DNA of 49,176 nt, taken from assembly GCF_000424545.1 (NCBI RefSeq), contig NZ_KE384208.1:79760-128935 (forward strand), given 5' to 3'. The position numbers and the translations under genes are program-made. This DNA is from Butyrivibrio sp. NC3005 (GTDB taxonomy: Bacteria > Bacillota > Clostridia > Lachnospirales > Lachnospiraceae). Below, one piece after another: positions 16,851-24,454 of this stretch. Position 1 is the first letter of the stretch. Every line of letters begins with the position of its first letter. The notes beneath the pieces are model-generated. The model had not been told where the DNA came from, did no database searches, and saw nothing but the letters and a program-made list of their open reading frames with translations.

Positions 16851-18011
16851 ATGAATTTCGAAGAAGTTGCTGATAAACAGCGTGTTTATGCAAAAATTGA
16901 TTTAAAGGCAGTTCGTCTTAACATGGACAATATGCATAAAAATCTTTCTGATAAAACTAAAATGATGGCTGTAGTTAAAACAAATGGTTATGGTTTTGGA
17001 GCTGTTGAAATATCTAATATGCTCGAAAAACTGGACTATATTTGGGGATATGCTACAGCGACAGTTGAAGAAGCTTTTGAACTTAGAGAAAATGGCATAA
17101 AGAAGCCTATTCTTATTTTGGGATATGTATTTCCATATGCATATGAGAAAATGCTTAGAGAAGATATTCGACCTGCTGTGTTCAGGTTTGATCAGTTGGA
17201 AGAGCTTAATGAATGTGCGAAGAAGATAGCACTTGAGGGTTCGGTTAAAAAGAAGATTCATATAGCTGTTGATACCGGAATGTCTAGAATTGGTATATGT
17301 CCTGATGAGAATGGGGCAATGTTTGTAAAAAAAGCTTTGAATATGTCAAATCTTGAGGTTGAAGGTATCTTTACCCATTTTGCAAGAGCAGATGAGGCTG
17401 ATTTAACAGATGCACACCACAAGAAAGATGTATTTGCAGGTTTTGTTGAAAAAGTTGAAAAAGAAAACAAAATTAGAATTCCGCTTCATCACTGTGCAAA
17501 TTCTGCAAGTATAATTGATATGCCGGAAGCTCAAATGGATATGGTTCGTGCTGGTGTTACGATGTATGGAATGAAGCCTTCTGATGATGTTAAGGTTGAA
17601 AAGATCGGTATTACTCCAGTATTGTCACTTATTAGTCATATTGCATTCATTAAGGATGTCCCAGAGAATACTCCTGTAAGTTATGGTGGCACTTTTGTGA
17701 CTGACAAAGTGACTAGAATAGCTACAATTCCTGTTGGTTATGGCGATGGGTATCCAAGAAGTCTTTCCAATAAAGGATATGTTCTTATAAGGGGACAAAA
17801 GGCAAGAATTCTAGGAAGAGTCTGCATGGATCAGATGATGGTAGATATATCAGATATTCATGGAGCTTTAGAAGGTGACAAGGTTACTCTCATAGGTCAG
17901 GATGGAGAACAGTATATTTCAATAGAAGAACTTGGTGATATGAGCGGACGTTTTAATTATGAACTGGCTTGCGATTTGAATCACAGAATTCCAAGAGTTT
18001 ATGAATATTGA
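16851..18011 (+). CDS. alr: Alanine racemase
   Basis: This PLP enzyme converts L-alanine to D-alanine for peptidoglycan. The 386-aa protein has the N-terminal barrel with the Schiff-base lysine at K43 in VVKTNGYGFG, where most homologues read VKANAYGHG. The second catalytic tyrosine is in PVSYGGTF. RVCMDQMMVDIS and the C-terminal beta domain are present. The start has a gggaag-type site and follows the NAD(P)HX gene by 29 bases. It closes the rex run before the new promoter at 18033. Confidence 0.94.
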   Translation: MNFEEVADKQRVYAKIDLKAVRLNMDNMHKNLSDKTKMMAVVKTNGYGFGAVEISNMLEKLDYIWGYATATVEEAFELRENGIKKPILILGYVFPYAYEKMLREDIRPAVFRFDQLEELNECAKKIALEGSVKKKIHIAVDTGMSRIGICPDENGAMFVKKALNMSNLEVEGIFTHFARADEADLTDAHHKKDVFAGFVEKVEKENKIRIPLHHCANSASIIDMPEAQMDMVRAGVTMYGMKPSDDVKVEKIGITPVLSLISHIAFIKDVPENTPVSYGGTFVTDKVTRIATIPVGYGDGYPRSLSNKGYVLIRGQKARILGRVCMDQMMVDISDIHGALEGDKVTLIGQDGEQYISIEELGDMSGRFNYELACDLNHRIPRVYEY

Positions 18012-18032
18012 AATGACTAGTTTGCGTATTTT

Positions 18033-18093
18033 TTGACCGTAATATCTTCCTATGGTATCATGATAATAACGTGTTATATTTGCATGATACTAT
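18033..18093 (+). promoter_or_regulatory. Promoter with an inverted repeat across the -10 box
   Basis: TTGACC (18033-18038) and TATCAT (18056-18061) are 17 bases apart. The inverted repeat gtatcatg/catgatac (18055-18062/18083-18090) extends to 11 positions with one mismatch and begins inside the -10 box. It could be an operator or a 5'-end hairpin in the transcript of the J-domain gene. Confidence 0.55.
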
Positions 18094-18110
18094 GGGGAGG
18101 AAAATATATT

Positions 18111-19439
18111 ATGATTTCTTTAATATCATTGTTTGTTGCTGTTTTTCTTACCCTTTTTAAGTGTTTGTTTTGGATTTGTAAAAAAGCAGCATATTATCTT
18201 TTTATCGCATATAGATTCCTTGTTGCGATTGTTCCCATTACAGCAATTGTTTGGATAATCTTTTTTGCTTTAGAGATTGGCAGTGAGATTACTCATAATG
18301 ATTACATTCCAAAGCCACTTCCTTATTATCTCGAAAGTACATCTCTTGCTCAAGCTTCTTCTTCGAAGATTTTTGATGCAGAGTCCTTTCAGAATGGAAA
18401 AAAATCTATAAAAAAACGTATAAATGATTCAAATAGTTCTGGGAAAAAAAGTATTGATCAGCACGCTCGAAAAGTTAATGAGTCTATTCAAAAAAATATC
18501 AATAATCAGATAAATAATATAGCTAATGATACCAAGAAAACGATTGACGAAGCATTTACTGCATGGTGGTCGAGAAAAGTTGAAGAATTAAAACAACGCG
18601 AAATAAGGAATTTACTTATTGTTTTGGGATATGTTTTGCTTATTCCTGTTTCGATTATATCTTTTTCTGTATCAGCAGTTTTTTCAGCTGCTAGTTACCT
18701 TGAAATTGCTATTATTTTTGATATGGTGTGGTACGCAGTAGCGTTTTGTGCTTTTAGAAAAAGACCTGTGCAAGTGTTTGATGATAGACTTAGGATACTT
18801 TTTCCAAAACAGGCAAGACAAAGGGATATAGATAGATATGAAGGATCATATGCGAGTTGGCTAAGACGTCATCATAATGATTTTGATGATGATACATTTG
18901 ACGGAAAAGAATATGATAATAACGAAGAATATGATGATTGCGAAAAATATGATGATTCTGAGAATGATGAGTACGAAATTAGTCAAAAACATAAAGGTTT
19001 ACACCTTGGGATAAGACGACATCCTTCGCGAGGCAAATTGAAAATAACACTTGAATATGATGATTATTTTGATAAAAAAGATGATATGACAGATTCGTAT
19101 AATAATTTTGAAGATCAGGATATGGAAGATCTAGAGTACGAAAATAGTGATTATCTTGAGAATAATGATTATTCAGGTAGTCGTGATTGTTATAGAAAAT
19201 GTAATTATCAAAAAGAAGTTAGAGATAGCAAGATAGACAATTATGATGAAAAAGAAAATAACAAAAAATCTTTTGATTTTTTTGCGGGATGTAATACCAG
19301 AGAGAGTATAAAGAAAAAATACTACGTTCTTGTTAAATTGTATCATCCTGATAACCTAGACGGTGATACTTCTGCTTTATATGAGATTGTACGACAGTAT
19401 AAAGAAAAAATGAAAGAAACTGTAACAGAAAACAGTTAG
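18111..19439 (+). CDS. Membrane protein with C-terminal J-domain-like segment
   Basis: This 442-aa protein begins with two hydrophobic segments (about residues 1-55), then a lysine/asparagine-rich soluble part and further membrane helices near 165-220. A very acidic, tyrosine-rich stretch with many DD and EYDD runs follows (about 245-380). The C-terminal 60 residues resemble a J domain: helix, then YYVLVKLYHPDNLDGD with the HPD tripeptide, then helix. J domains stimulate DnaK ATPase. The ATG at 18111 has a ggggagg site; an upstream in-frame start at 18033 would lie on the promoter. It has its own promoter with an inverted repeat. It could recruit DnaK to the membrane; that is inference. Confidence 0.72.
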   Translation: MISLISLFVAVFLTLFKCLFWICKKAAYYLFIAYRFLVAIVPITAIVWIIFFALEIGSEITHNDYIPKPLPYYLESTSLAQASSSKIFDAESFQNGKKSIKKRINDSNSSGKKSIDQHARKVNESIQKNINNQINNIANDTKKTIDEAFTAWWSRKVEELKQREIRNLLIVLGYVLLIPVSIISFSVSAVFSAASYLEIAIIFDMVWYAVAFCAFRKRPVQVFDDRLRILFPKQARQRDIDRYEGSYASWLRRHHNDFDDDTFDGKEYDNNEEYDDCEKYDDSENDEYEISQKHKGLHLGIRRHPSRGKLKITLEYDDYFDKKDDMTDSYNNFEDQDMEDLEYENSDYLENNDYSGSRDCYRKCNYQKEVRDSKIDNYDEKENNKKSFDFFAGCNTRESIKKKYYVLVKLYHPDNLDGDTSALYEIVRQYKEKMKETVTENS

Positions 19440-19440
19440 C

Positions 19441-19469
19441 TTGACTAGGAAGATTCAGAATGATATAGT
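19441..19469 (+). promoter_or_regulatory. Promoter for the CNNM/CorC gene
   Basis: TTGACT (19441-19446) and TATAGT (19464-19469) are exactly 17 bases apart. It begins two bases after the stop of the J-domain gene, and the transcript would have a leader of roughly 200 bases. Confidence 0.65.
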
Positions 19470-19471
19470 TT

Positions 19472-19672
19472 AATTTGAAATTTTGTGTCAATTATTTGAT
19501 TGATACAAAGTTTCATAAGCTAAGTAGCAGTTTCAAATTTTATGAAAGGAGAAGCTACATTAAGATGAAATCATTGTTATATTAACGATGAAACAGTAAC
19601 TTGAATCGTGATATTATAGATTATCATCTTACATATACAATTTTGTATATGGTTATAGTAGCAGATGAATAT
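19472..19672 (+). promoter_or_regulatory. Structured 5' leader with two tiny ORFs ahead of the CNNM/CorC gene
   Basis: A 17-bp hairpin (19476-19492/19499-19515, two G-T pairs) starts just after the promoter. The segment aatttgaaa (19472-19480) can instead pair with tttcaaatt (19531-19539), so two folds exclude each other. A good ribosome binding site (aaaggag, about 19546-19552) precedes ATG 19565, which encodes only MKSLLY before a stop. That ATG is in frame with the main gene, with two in-frame stops between. A second mini-ORF, MKQ, is at 19588-19599. A 9-bp palindrome (19632-19651) lies just before the main start. This looks like a regulatory leader. It does not match an M-box by eye. Confidence 0.5.
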
Positions 19673-21061
19673 ATGGATGATGGTGGACCCTCTGCAACAG
19701 CACTTATTTTTTTGATGCTGTTGTTGTTCATGGACATAATGGTCTATGGATTTGGTGCGGCCATACATAATTTGAAAACCGAAGATTTGGGTTCCGAGCC
19801 CGAGGATGATTCGGATGAATCAGTTAAAGGAAAAAGCAGCTTGCCTGAGCGCACTAGAAAGTTTTTATTAGAAGTAATAGAAAAACCTACGAAATATGTT
19901 AATACAGTTCAGCTTTTGGTTTTTTTATGTAATTTTGTTGTCGGAAGATTCTTTATAAGTAGTATTTCAAAAGTCTTCTTACCTTTCGCTAATAATTTTT
20001 CGTCAGTTGCAGGAAATGTGATTTCCGAGATTCTTGCCATAGTATTACTTTTATATATCTTTTTGTCGATAGGCGTTCTACTTCCTAAAATAGCAACAAG
20101 GCACAATCCTTTGGCTTTTGCTAGATTTTTTGCAGAGCCTATAAGAATAATTATGGTTATTCTAAGACCTATGACATTTATTGTTGAATATACGGTTCAT
20201 GGACTATTGTATTTAAGTGGAGTAAGAAATTTTGAAGATGAAACAGATGTAACAGAAGAAGAAATACGTTCTATGGTATCTGAGGGTCAGGAACAGGGCG
20301 TACTTGAGGATGCAGAAGCAAATATGATTTCTAATATCTTTGAGTTTTCTGATAAAGAAGTCAGAGATATCATGACTAATCGAAATGATTTGATAGGTAT
20401 TGAAGGAACACAAAGTTTAGACGATGCAACAACATTTATGCTTCAGGGTAACAATTCGAGATTTCCTGTTTATTTGAATAATATAGATCATATTATTGGA
20501 ATAGTTCATATAAGAGATGCTATGAAGAATTTGTCTGAAGAGGATAATGCTAAAAGGCAGATTCGTCAGATAAGAGGACTTATGAGACAGCCAATGTATG
20601 TTCCGGAAACAAGGAAAATAGAATCGTTGTTTCATAGCATGCAATCATCTAAAACTCAAATGGCGATTGTAATAGATGAATATGGACAAACAGCTGGTCT
20701 TGTAACAATGGAAGATATTTTGGAAGAAATAGTCGGAAATATCATGGATGAGTATGATGAGGATGAGGTATATATTGTTCCTGGAAAAAGAATGGGTGAA
20801 TTTATTGCTCAAGGAAAGACACCTGTTGAAGTTATTGAGAAAAGGTTTGATATAACTTTTCATCAAAATGAATTTGAAACTCTAAATGGTGTTCTTATTT
20901 CCAAAATGGATAGAATTCCAGAAGAAGATGAGAAATTTGAGTGTGTTATAGAGGGGTATTTATTTAAAATACTATCTGTAAGTAATCATATGATTTCAGA
21001 TGTTTTGATTCAGAAGCAGATGACAGATGAGAAAGCTCATAATGATTACAAAGAAGAATGA
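19673..21061 (+). CDS. CNNM / HlyC-CorC family membrane protein with paired CBS domains
   Basis: The family has an N-terminal CNNM membrane domain, a CBS pair and a C-terminal CorC_HlyC domain, and many members are linked to magnesium or cobalt transport. Here the membrane part runs to about residue 170. The CBS region begins at EEEIRSMVSEGQEQGVLEDAE and includes IMTNRNDLIGIE and VIDEYGQTAGLVTMEDILEEIVG, both very characteristic. The last 85 residues are the CorC domain. The start is uncertain: ATG 19673 is the best fit to family length but has no strong RBS, while the strong RBS upstream serves a mini-ORF. The transported ion is not shown by sequence. Confidence 0.85.
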   Translation: MDDGGPSATALIFLMLLLFMDIMVYGFGAAIHNLKTEDLGSEPEDDSDESVKGKSSLPERTRKFLLEVIEKPTKYVNTVQLLVFLCNFVVGRFFISSISKVFLPFANNFSSVAGNVISEILAIVLLLYIFLSIGVLLPKIATRHNPLAFARFFAEPIRIIMVILRPMTFIVEYTVHGLLYLSGVRNFEDETDVTEEEIRSMVSEGQEQGVLEDAEANMISNIFEFSDKEVRDIMTNRNDLIGIEGTQSLDDATTFMLQGNNSRFPVYLNNIDHIIGIVHIRDAMKNLSEEDNAKRQIRQIRGLMRQPMYVPETRKIESLFHSMQSSKTQMAIVIDEYGQTAGLVTMEDILEEIVGNIMDEYDEDEVYIVPGKRMGEFIAQGKTPVEVIEKRFDITFHQNEFETLNGVLISKMDRIPEEDEKFECVIEGYLFKILSVSNHMISDVLIQKQMTDEKAHNDYKEE

Positions 21062-21148
21062 TATGAATAGTTATTGCTTACGGTATTTGTATACAAAATG
21101 TCAGCAGTAGCTTTTAAGATTTATATAATTAGAAAGGAATTACAAGAA

Positions 21149-21889
21149 ATGTCAGGACATTCTAAATTTGCTAATATTAAGCACAAGAAAGAAAAAAATG
21201 ATGCAGCTAAGGGAAAAATTTTCACAGTAATAGGACGTGAAATAGCAGTTGCTGTTAAGGAAGGCGGCCCAGATCCTAACAATAACTTCAAGCTTGCTAC
21301 AGTTATTGCAAAAGCTAAGGCTAACAATATGCCAAACGATACAATAGAGCGTGGTATTAAGAAAGCTGCTGGAAATGACGGAAGTGTTGATTATAAGAGC
21401 GTAACATATGAAGGATATGGCCCTGGCGGAACTGCTATTATTGTTGAAGCACTTACAGATAATACTAATCGTACAGCTGCTAATGTTAAGAGTGCATTCA
21501 CAAAAGGAAAGGGTTCCATGGGAACACCTGGATGTGTATCATTTATGTTTGATCAGAAGGGTCAGATTATCATTGATAAAGAAGAATGTTCAATGTCAGC
21601 TGATGACCTTATGATGGCTGCTCTTGATGCAGGAGCTGATGACTTCAATGAAGAGGAAGACAGCTATGAGATTTTGACTGCTCCAGATGCTTTTCAGGCA
21701 GTGGTTGAAGCTCTTAATAAGCTTAATATTGCTCAGGTATCTGCAGAGATTACAATGATTCCGCAGAACTATGTTCAGGTTTCTGATGAAGAGAACGTTA
21801 AGTGTATTCAGCGTATACTTGACCTCCTTGATGAAGATGATGATGTTCAGAATGTATATCATAACTGGGATGAGCCTGAAGAGGCATAA
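21149..21889 (+). CDS. yebC: YebC/PmpR family protein (TACO1-type)
   Basis: Family members aid translation of difficult peptides or act as DNA-binding regulators. The 246-aa protein starts MSGHSKFANIKHKKEKNDAA, which is the family signature, and continues with AKANNMPNDTIERGIKKAAG and YEGYGPGGTAIIVEALTDN. The start at 21149 has a gaaaggaa site and matches homologues; a longer frame from 21074 is upstream extension. It is 87 bases behind the CNNM/CorC gene. It ends before a terminator at 21929. Confidence 0.95.
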   Translation: MSGHSKFANIKHKKEKNDAAKGKIFTVIGREIAVAVKEGGPDPNNNFKLATVIAKAKANNMPNDTIERGIKKAAGNDGSVDYKSVTYEGYGPGGTAIIVEALTDNTNRTAANVKSAFTKGKGSMGTPGCVSFMFDQKGQIIIDKEECSMSADDLMMAALDAGADDFNEEEDSYEILTAPDAFQAVVEALNKLNIAQVSAEITMIPQNYVQVSDEENVKCIQRILDLLDEDDDVQNVYHNWDEPEEA

Positions 21890-21928
21890 TAGCACAGAAT
21901 TAAACATTGTTATAAGAATATAAATTAG

Positions 21929-22027
21929 AAAACCCTTTTCAGGTGTAATTGTTCACGACTTCTTGCTCTTTATGAAAACAAGAACCAATGAGTGATTAAT
22001 ACATTTGAAGAGGGTTTTAATTTTTTT
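21929..22027 (+). terminator. Terminator with an unusually long loop, after yebC
   Basis: A 12-bp stem with one G-T pair, 21929-21940/22007-22018, is followed by aatttttt. The loop is 66 bases and holds repeat fragment D (21958-21990). Terminator loops are usually under ten bases, so either a repeat has landed in the loop or the fold is more elaborate. Confidence 0.6.
21958..21990. repeat. Fragment of the hairpin repeat family (copy D)
   Basis: It has tatgaaaacaagaaccaatg (21971-21990), close to the tgatgaaaacaagaacctatg at 13612-13632. It also has the segment cgacttcttgct that starts copy B. The hairpin pairs 21960-21965 with 21979-21984 (6 bp). It lies in the loop of the terminator of yebC. 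Confidence 0.6.
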
Positions 22028-22217
22028 GACATAGCTTTGATCTGGTAGCATTTTTGTGATTTAGTACAATTTGTCTTTGGCAAAGAGTATGCTTATCCAC
22101 ACATTTTCTTCAACTTGATTTGAAAATATGATATACTTCATTAGTAAAAGTGTTTGTTACAGATTGAAAGCTGTTAATGGCAGAAAAATGTGGCAGATTG
22201 CAGAAGGGGGAATTTCA

Positions 22218-24422
22218 ATGGTATTGAAAAAAAATGCAGCTTCTTATATTGTCTGGATGATGTTTGTGGCATTTAATATAATAATGGTTGTTGCGTTTAG
22301 CATATATTCGGGGTTATTTCCAGTAGCTAAAAAAATGGAAACTGCAATATTTACTGGAGCATTTACATCATTATCAGCATGTATCTGTCTTGTAATATCA
22401 TTTTTAATAAGTCGTCTTAGTGAGTTTTTTCGTCCGTTACAGAAAAAAGCAGACGTGCTTTCGAGTTGGTATAGAGTGATTATGCTTATTTTGATACTTG
22501 CAGGCGATTGGATTAGAATTGTATTGCTGAAAAAAGCTAAGTTTTCGATCGGGGCAGGAATGCAACTATTCAGACAGGCAAGTGTTAGAAAAAGTAGCAT
22601 GACTATTACAACGCCAGATATTTGGCATGTGATTTATATAAAAATTCTGCGTGGAATACTGTACTTTACTGGTAACCTTCAAAGCACAGCATTAGTGTAT
22701 CAACTTGTATTGGAATTGTTGAGTATTTTTATATTTTCTATGGCTATTAGATTATTTATGGGCAAGACTGCTTCAGTAATTACAATGGCGTTATTGGTGT
22801 TTCTTCCTGTGTTTTCGGAGAATCCTCAGAATTTAAATGCTTATGTTTATACTGAGCTTTTTATGGCTGTTGAAATATTTGCTATAGGTGTATGTATACG
22901 AATTATCCGTGGACAAAAGCCATTTAAAAAAATTTTGATTCTACCATTTTTGATTCTTGGTTCTTTTTTTGGTTTTATGTTTTATCTTGACGCAGGCACC
23001 ATATTAATAATGTTGCTGTTTGCATCATTTTTATTTAGTTATGATACATCAAAGAAAAAAATCTTGGGAGCTTATCTGTTTTTGTTTGTAGGAATGATAG
23101 CTGGTTTTTTCATTGGCATTGTATCAATTAGCAATCTGAGCGGAATAAGTGTACAGAAAATTATATATTTATGGAAAAAAAGCTTTTTTGATAGTAATTT
23201 ATCTTTCGAGGGGTTTAATAGTATTGGTAATTTTGGGATTAAATTTTATGCACTTCTTTATCTTATACTTGCACTTGTATTGTTGACTGCTGTTTGTAGT
23301 TTTATTTTTCAGGATAATATCACAACACTTACGCCATGGATGATTTTGATGCTGGCATCAGTGTTTGTTTCACCTATGATGGGCAATACACTGATTAATA
23401 CTCTGAAAATATGGACGGCTCTTGGGGCATCAGTTATAGCTGGCGGATTTGCATGCATGCTTCATATTGAAAATGAATATATGATAGATATTGTTTCTGA
23501 GAAGGAAAGAGTGTCAGGAAAGCTTGAAATACAGAATGCTGAAGAATATGATACATCTCAAAATGAAGCATATGTTCAGAAAATAGATAAAGATGAAAAT
23601 GGTAAAGAATCAGATGTTGGCACTGTTTTAAATGACTATAAAATAATAGAAAAAACTGATACTACAGAAAATGAAGAATTAACAGAAAACGCTGATACCG
23701 AAGAAAATGAAGAATTAACAGAAAATGGCGATACTACAGAAAATGAAGAATTAACAGAAAATGGCGATACCGCAGAAAATGAAGAATTAACAGAAAATGG
23801 CGATACTACAAGAAATAATGAAGAATTAGAAAGTGCTGATACTCCAAGTAATAACGAACAGACAGAATATAAAGAGATTGCTAATATTAATGAATTAAAA
23901 GAGAACCTAAAAAAAGTAGTTGACGAAGTAGTTCATAACAATATTGCGAAGGAAGAAATGATTGAAGATAATCAAAAAAACTCAGAAAAAGTTAATGAAC
24001 GTGTTGAAGATTCTAAAAAATATGAAGATGAAAAGGCATCATGCGATGATTTAGAGGATTTGTTTGTAACAGGAGAGTCGTTTGTTGAGGAACAGGCTAT
24101 CGATAGTTTCCTTGACAATGGCAGTTCAAAACCACTTTTTGTAACTGATTATAGTAGCATCTCTTCAGAAAAGGGTGCTGTATCTAAGAACAAAGAGGAA
24201 AAGGTAACAAGAAAGAGAGAAAAGGCAGAAAGCGCCAAAGTTCGTTTCATACCTGAAGGAATGGTTGTTCCCGAAGATAATGAAGAAGACCTTGTTCCTC
24301 ATCCACATCTTTCAGGTTTTAATGATTCCAAAAAGAAAGTTCAGAAACTTAAAGTTGGAAGAAATATGGATAGAAATGAATTTGATTTACCATTGAAATC
24401 AGGAGATGATTTTGATGTTTGA
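22218..24422 (+). CDS. GT-C-like multipass membrane protein with repetitive acidic tail
   Basis: The protein is 734 aa. About ten hydrophobic helices fill residues 8 to 410, in the arrangement of GT-C glycosyltransferases that use lipid-linked sugars (dolichyl-mannosyltransferase-like), though I cannot point to a proven catalytic aspartate. From about 430 on the chain is soluble and very acidic. A 12-residue repeat, DTTENEELTENG, occurs about six times (DNA 23658-23873). The last 60 residues are more conserved in style (VRFIPEGMVVPEDNEEDLVPHPHLSGF opens the segment) and end FDLPLKSGDDFDV. I chose ATG 22218 for its agaaggggg site. It overlaps the peptidase reading frame only if that gene starts at an upstream TTG. 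Confidence 0.65.
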   Translation: MVLKKNAASYIVWMMFVAFNIIMVVAFSIYSGLFPVAKKMETAIFTGAFTSLSACICLVISFLISRLSEFFRPLQKKADVLSSWYRVIMLILILAGDWIRIVLLKKAKFSIGAGMQLFRQASVRKSSMTITTPDIWHVIYIKILRGILYFTGNLQSTALVYQLVLELLSIFIFSMAIRLFMGKTASVITMALLVFLPVFSENPQNLNAYVYTELFMAVEIFAIGVCIRIIRGQKPFKKILILPFLILGSFFGFMFYLDAGTILIMLLFASFLFSYDTSKKKILGAYLFLFVGMIAGFFIGIVSISNLSGISVQKIIYLWKKSFFDSNLSFEGFNSIGNFGIKFYALLYLILALVLLTAVCSFIFQDNITTLTPWMILMLASVFVSPMMGNTLINTLKIWTALGASVIAGGFACMLHIENEYMIDIVSEKERVSGKLEIQNAEEYDTSQNEAYVQKIDKDENGKESDVGTVLNDYKIIEKTDTTENEELTENADTEENEELTENGDTTENEELTENGDTAENEELTENGDTTRNNEELESADTPSNNEQTEYKEIANINELKENLKKVVDEVVHNNIAKEEMIEDNQKNSEKVNERVEDSKKYEDEKASCDDLEDLFVTGESFVEEQAIDSFLDNGSSKPLFVTDYSSISSEKGAVSKNKEEKVTRKREKAESAKVRFIPEGMVVPEDNEEDLVPHPHLSGFNDSKKKVQKLKVGRNMDRNEFDLPLKSGDDFDV
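23658..23873 (+). repeat. Tandem 36-bp coding repeat, six units
   Basis: Units start with gat at 23658, 23694, 23730, 23766, 23802 and 23838. Units one to four are almost identical; five and six have drifted. It encodes the DTTENEELTENG-type repeat of the GT-C-like protein. The unit number could vary between strains. Confidence 0.9.
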
Positions 24423-24454
24423 TAGAAAAAATGTATATTAAGGAGAGTAGTACT

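Noticed and set aside
19440..19672. M-box magnesium riboswitch before the CNNM/CorC gene
   Set aside because: The leader lacks the conserved M-box sequence blocks as far as I can tell by eye, though it is folded.
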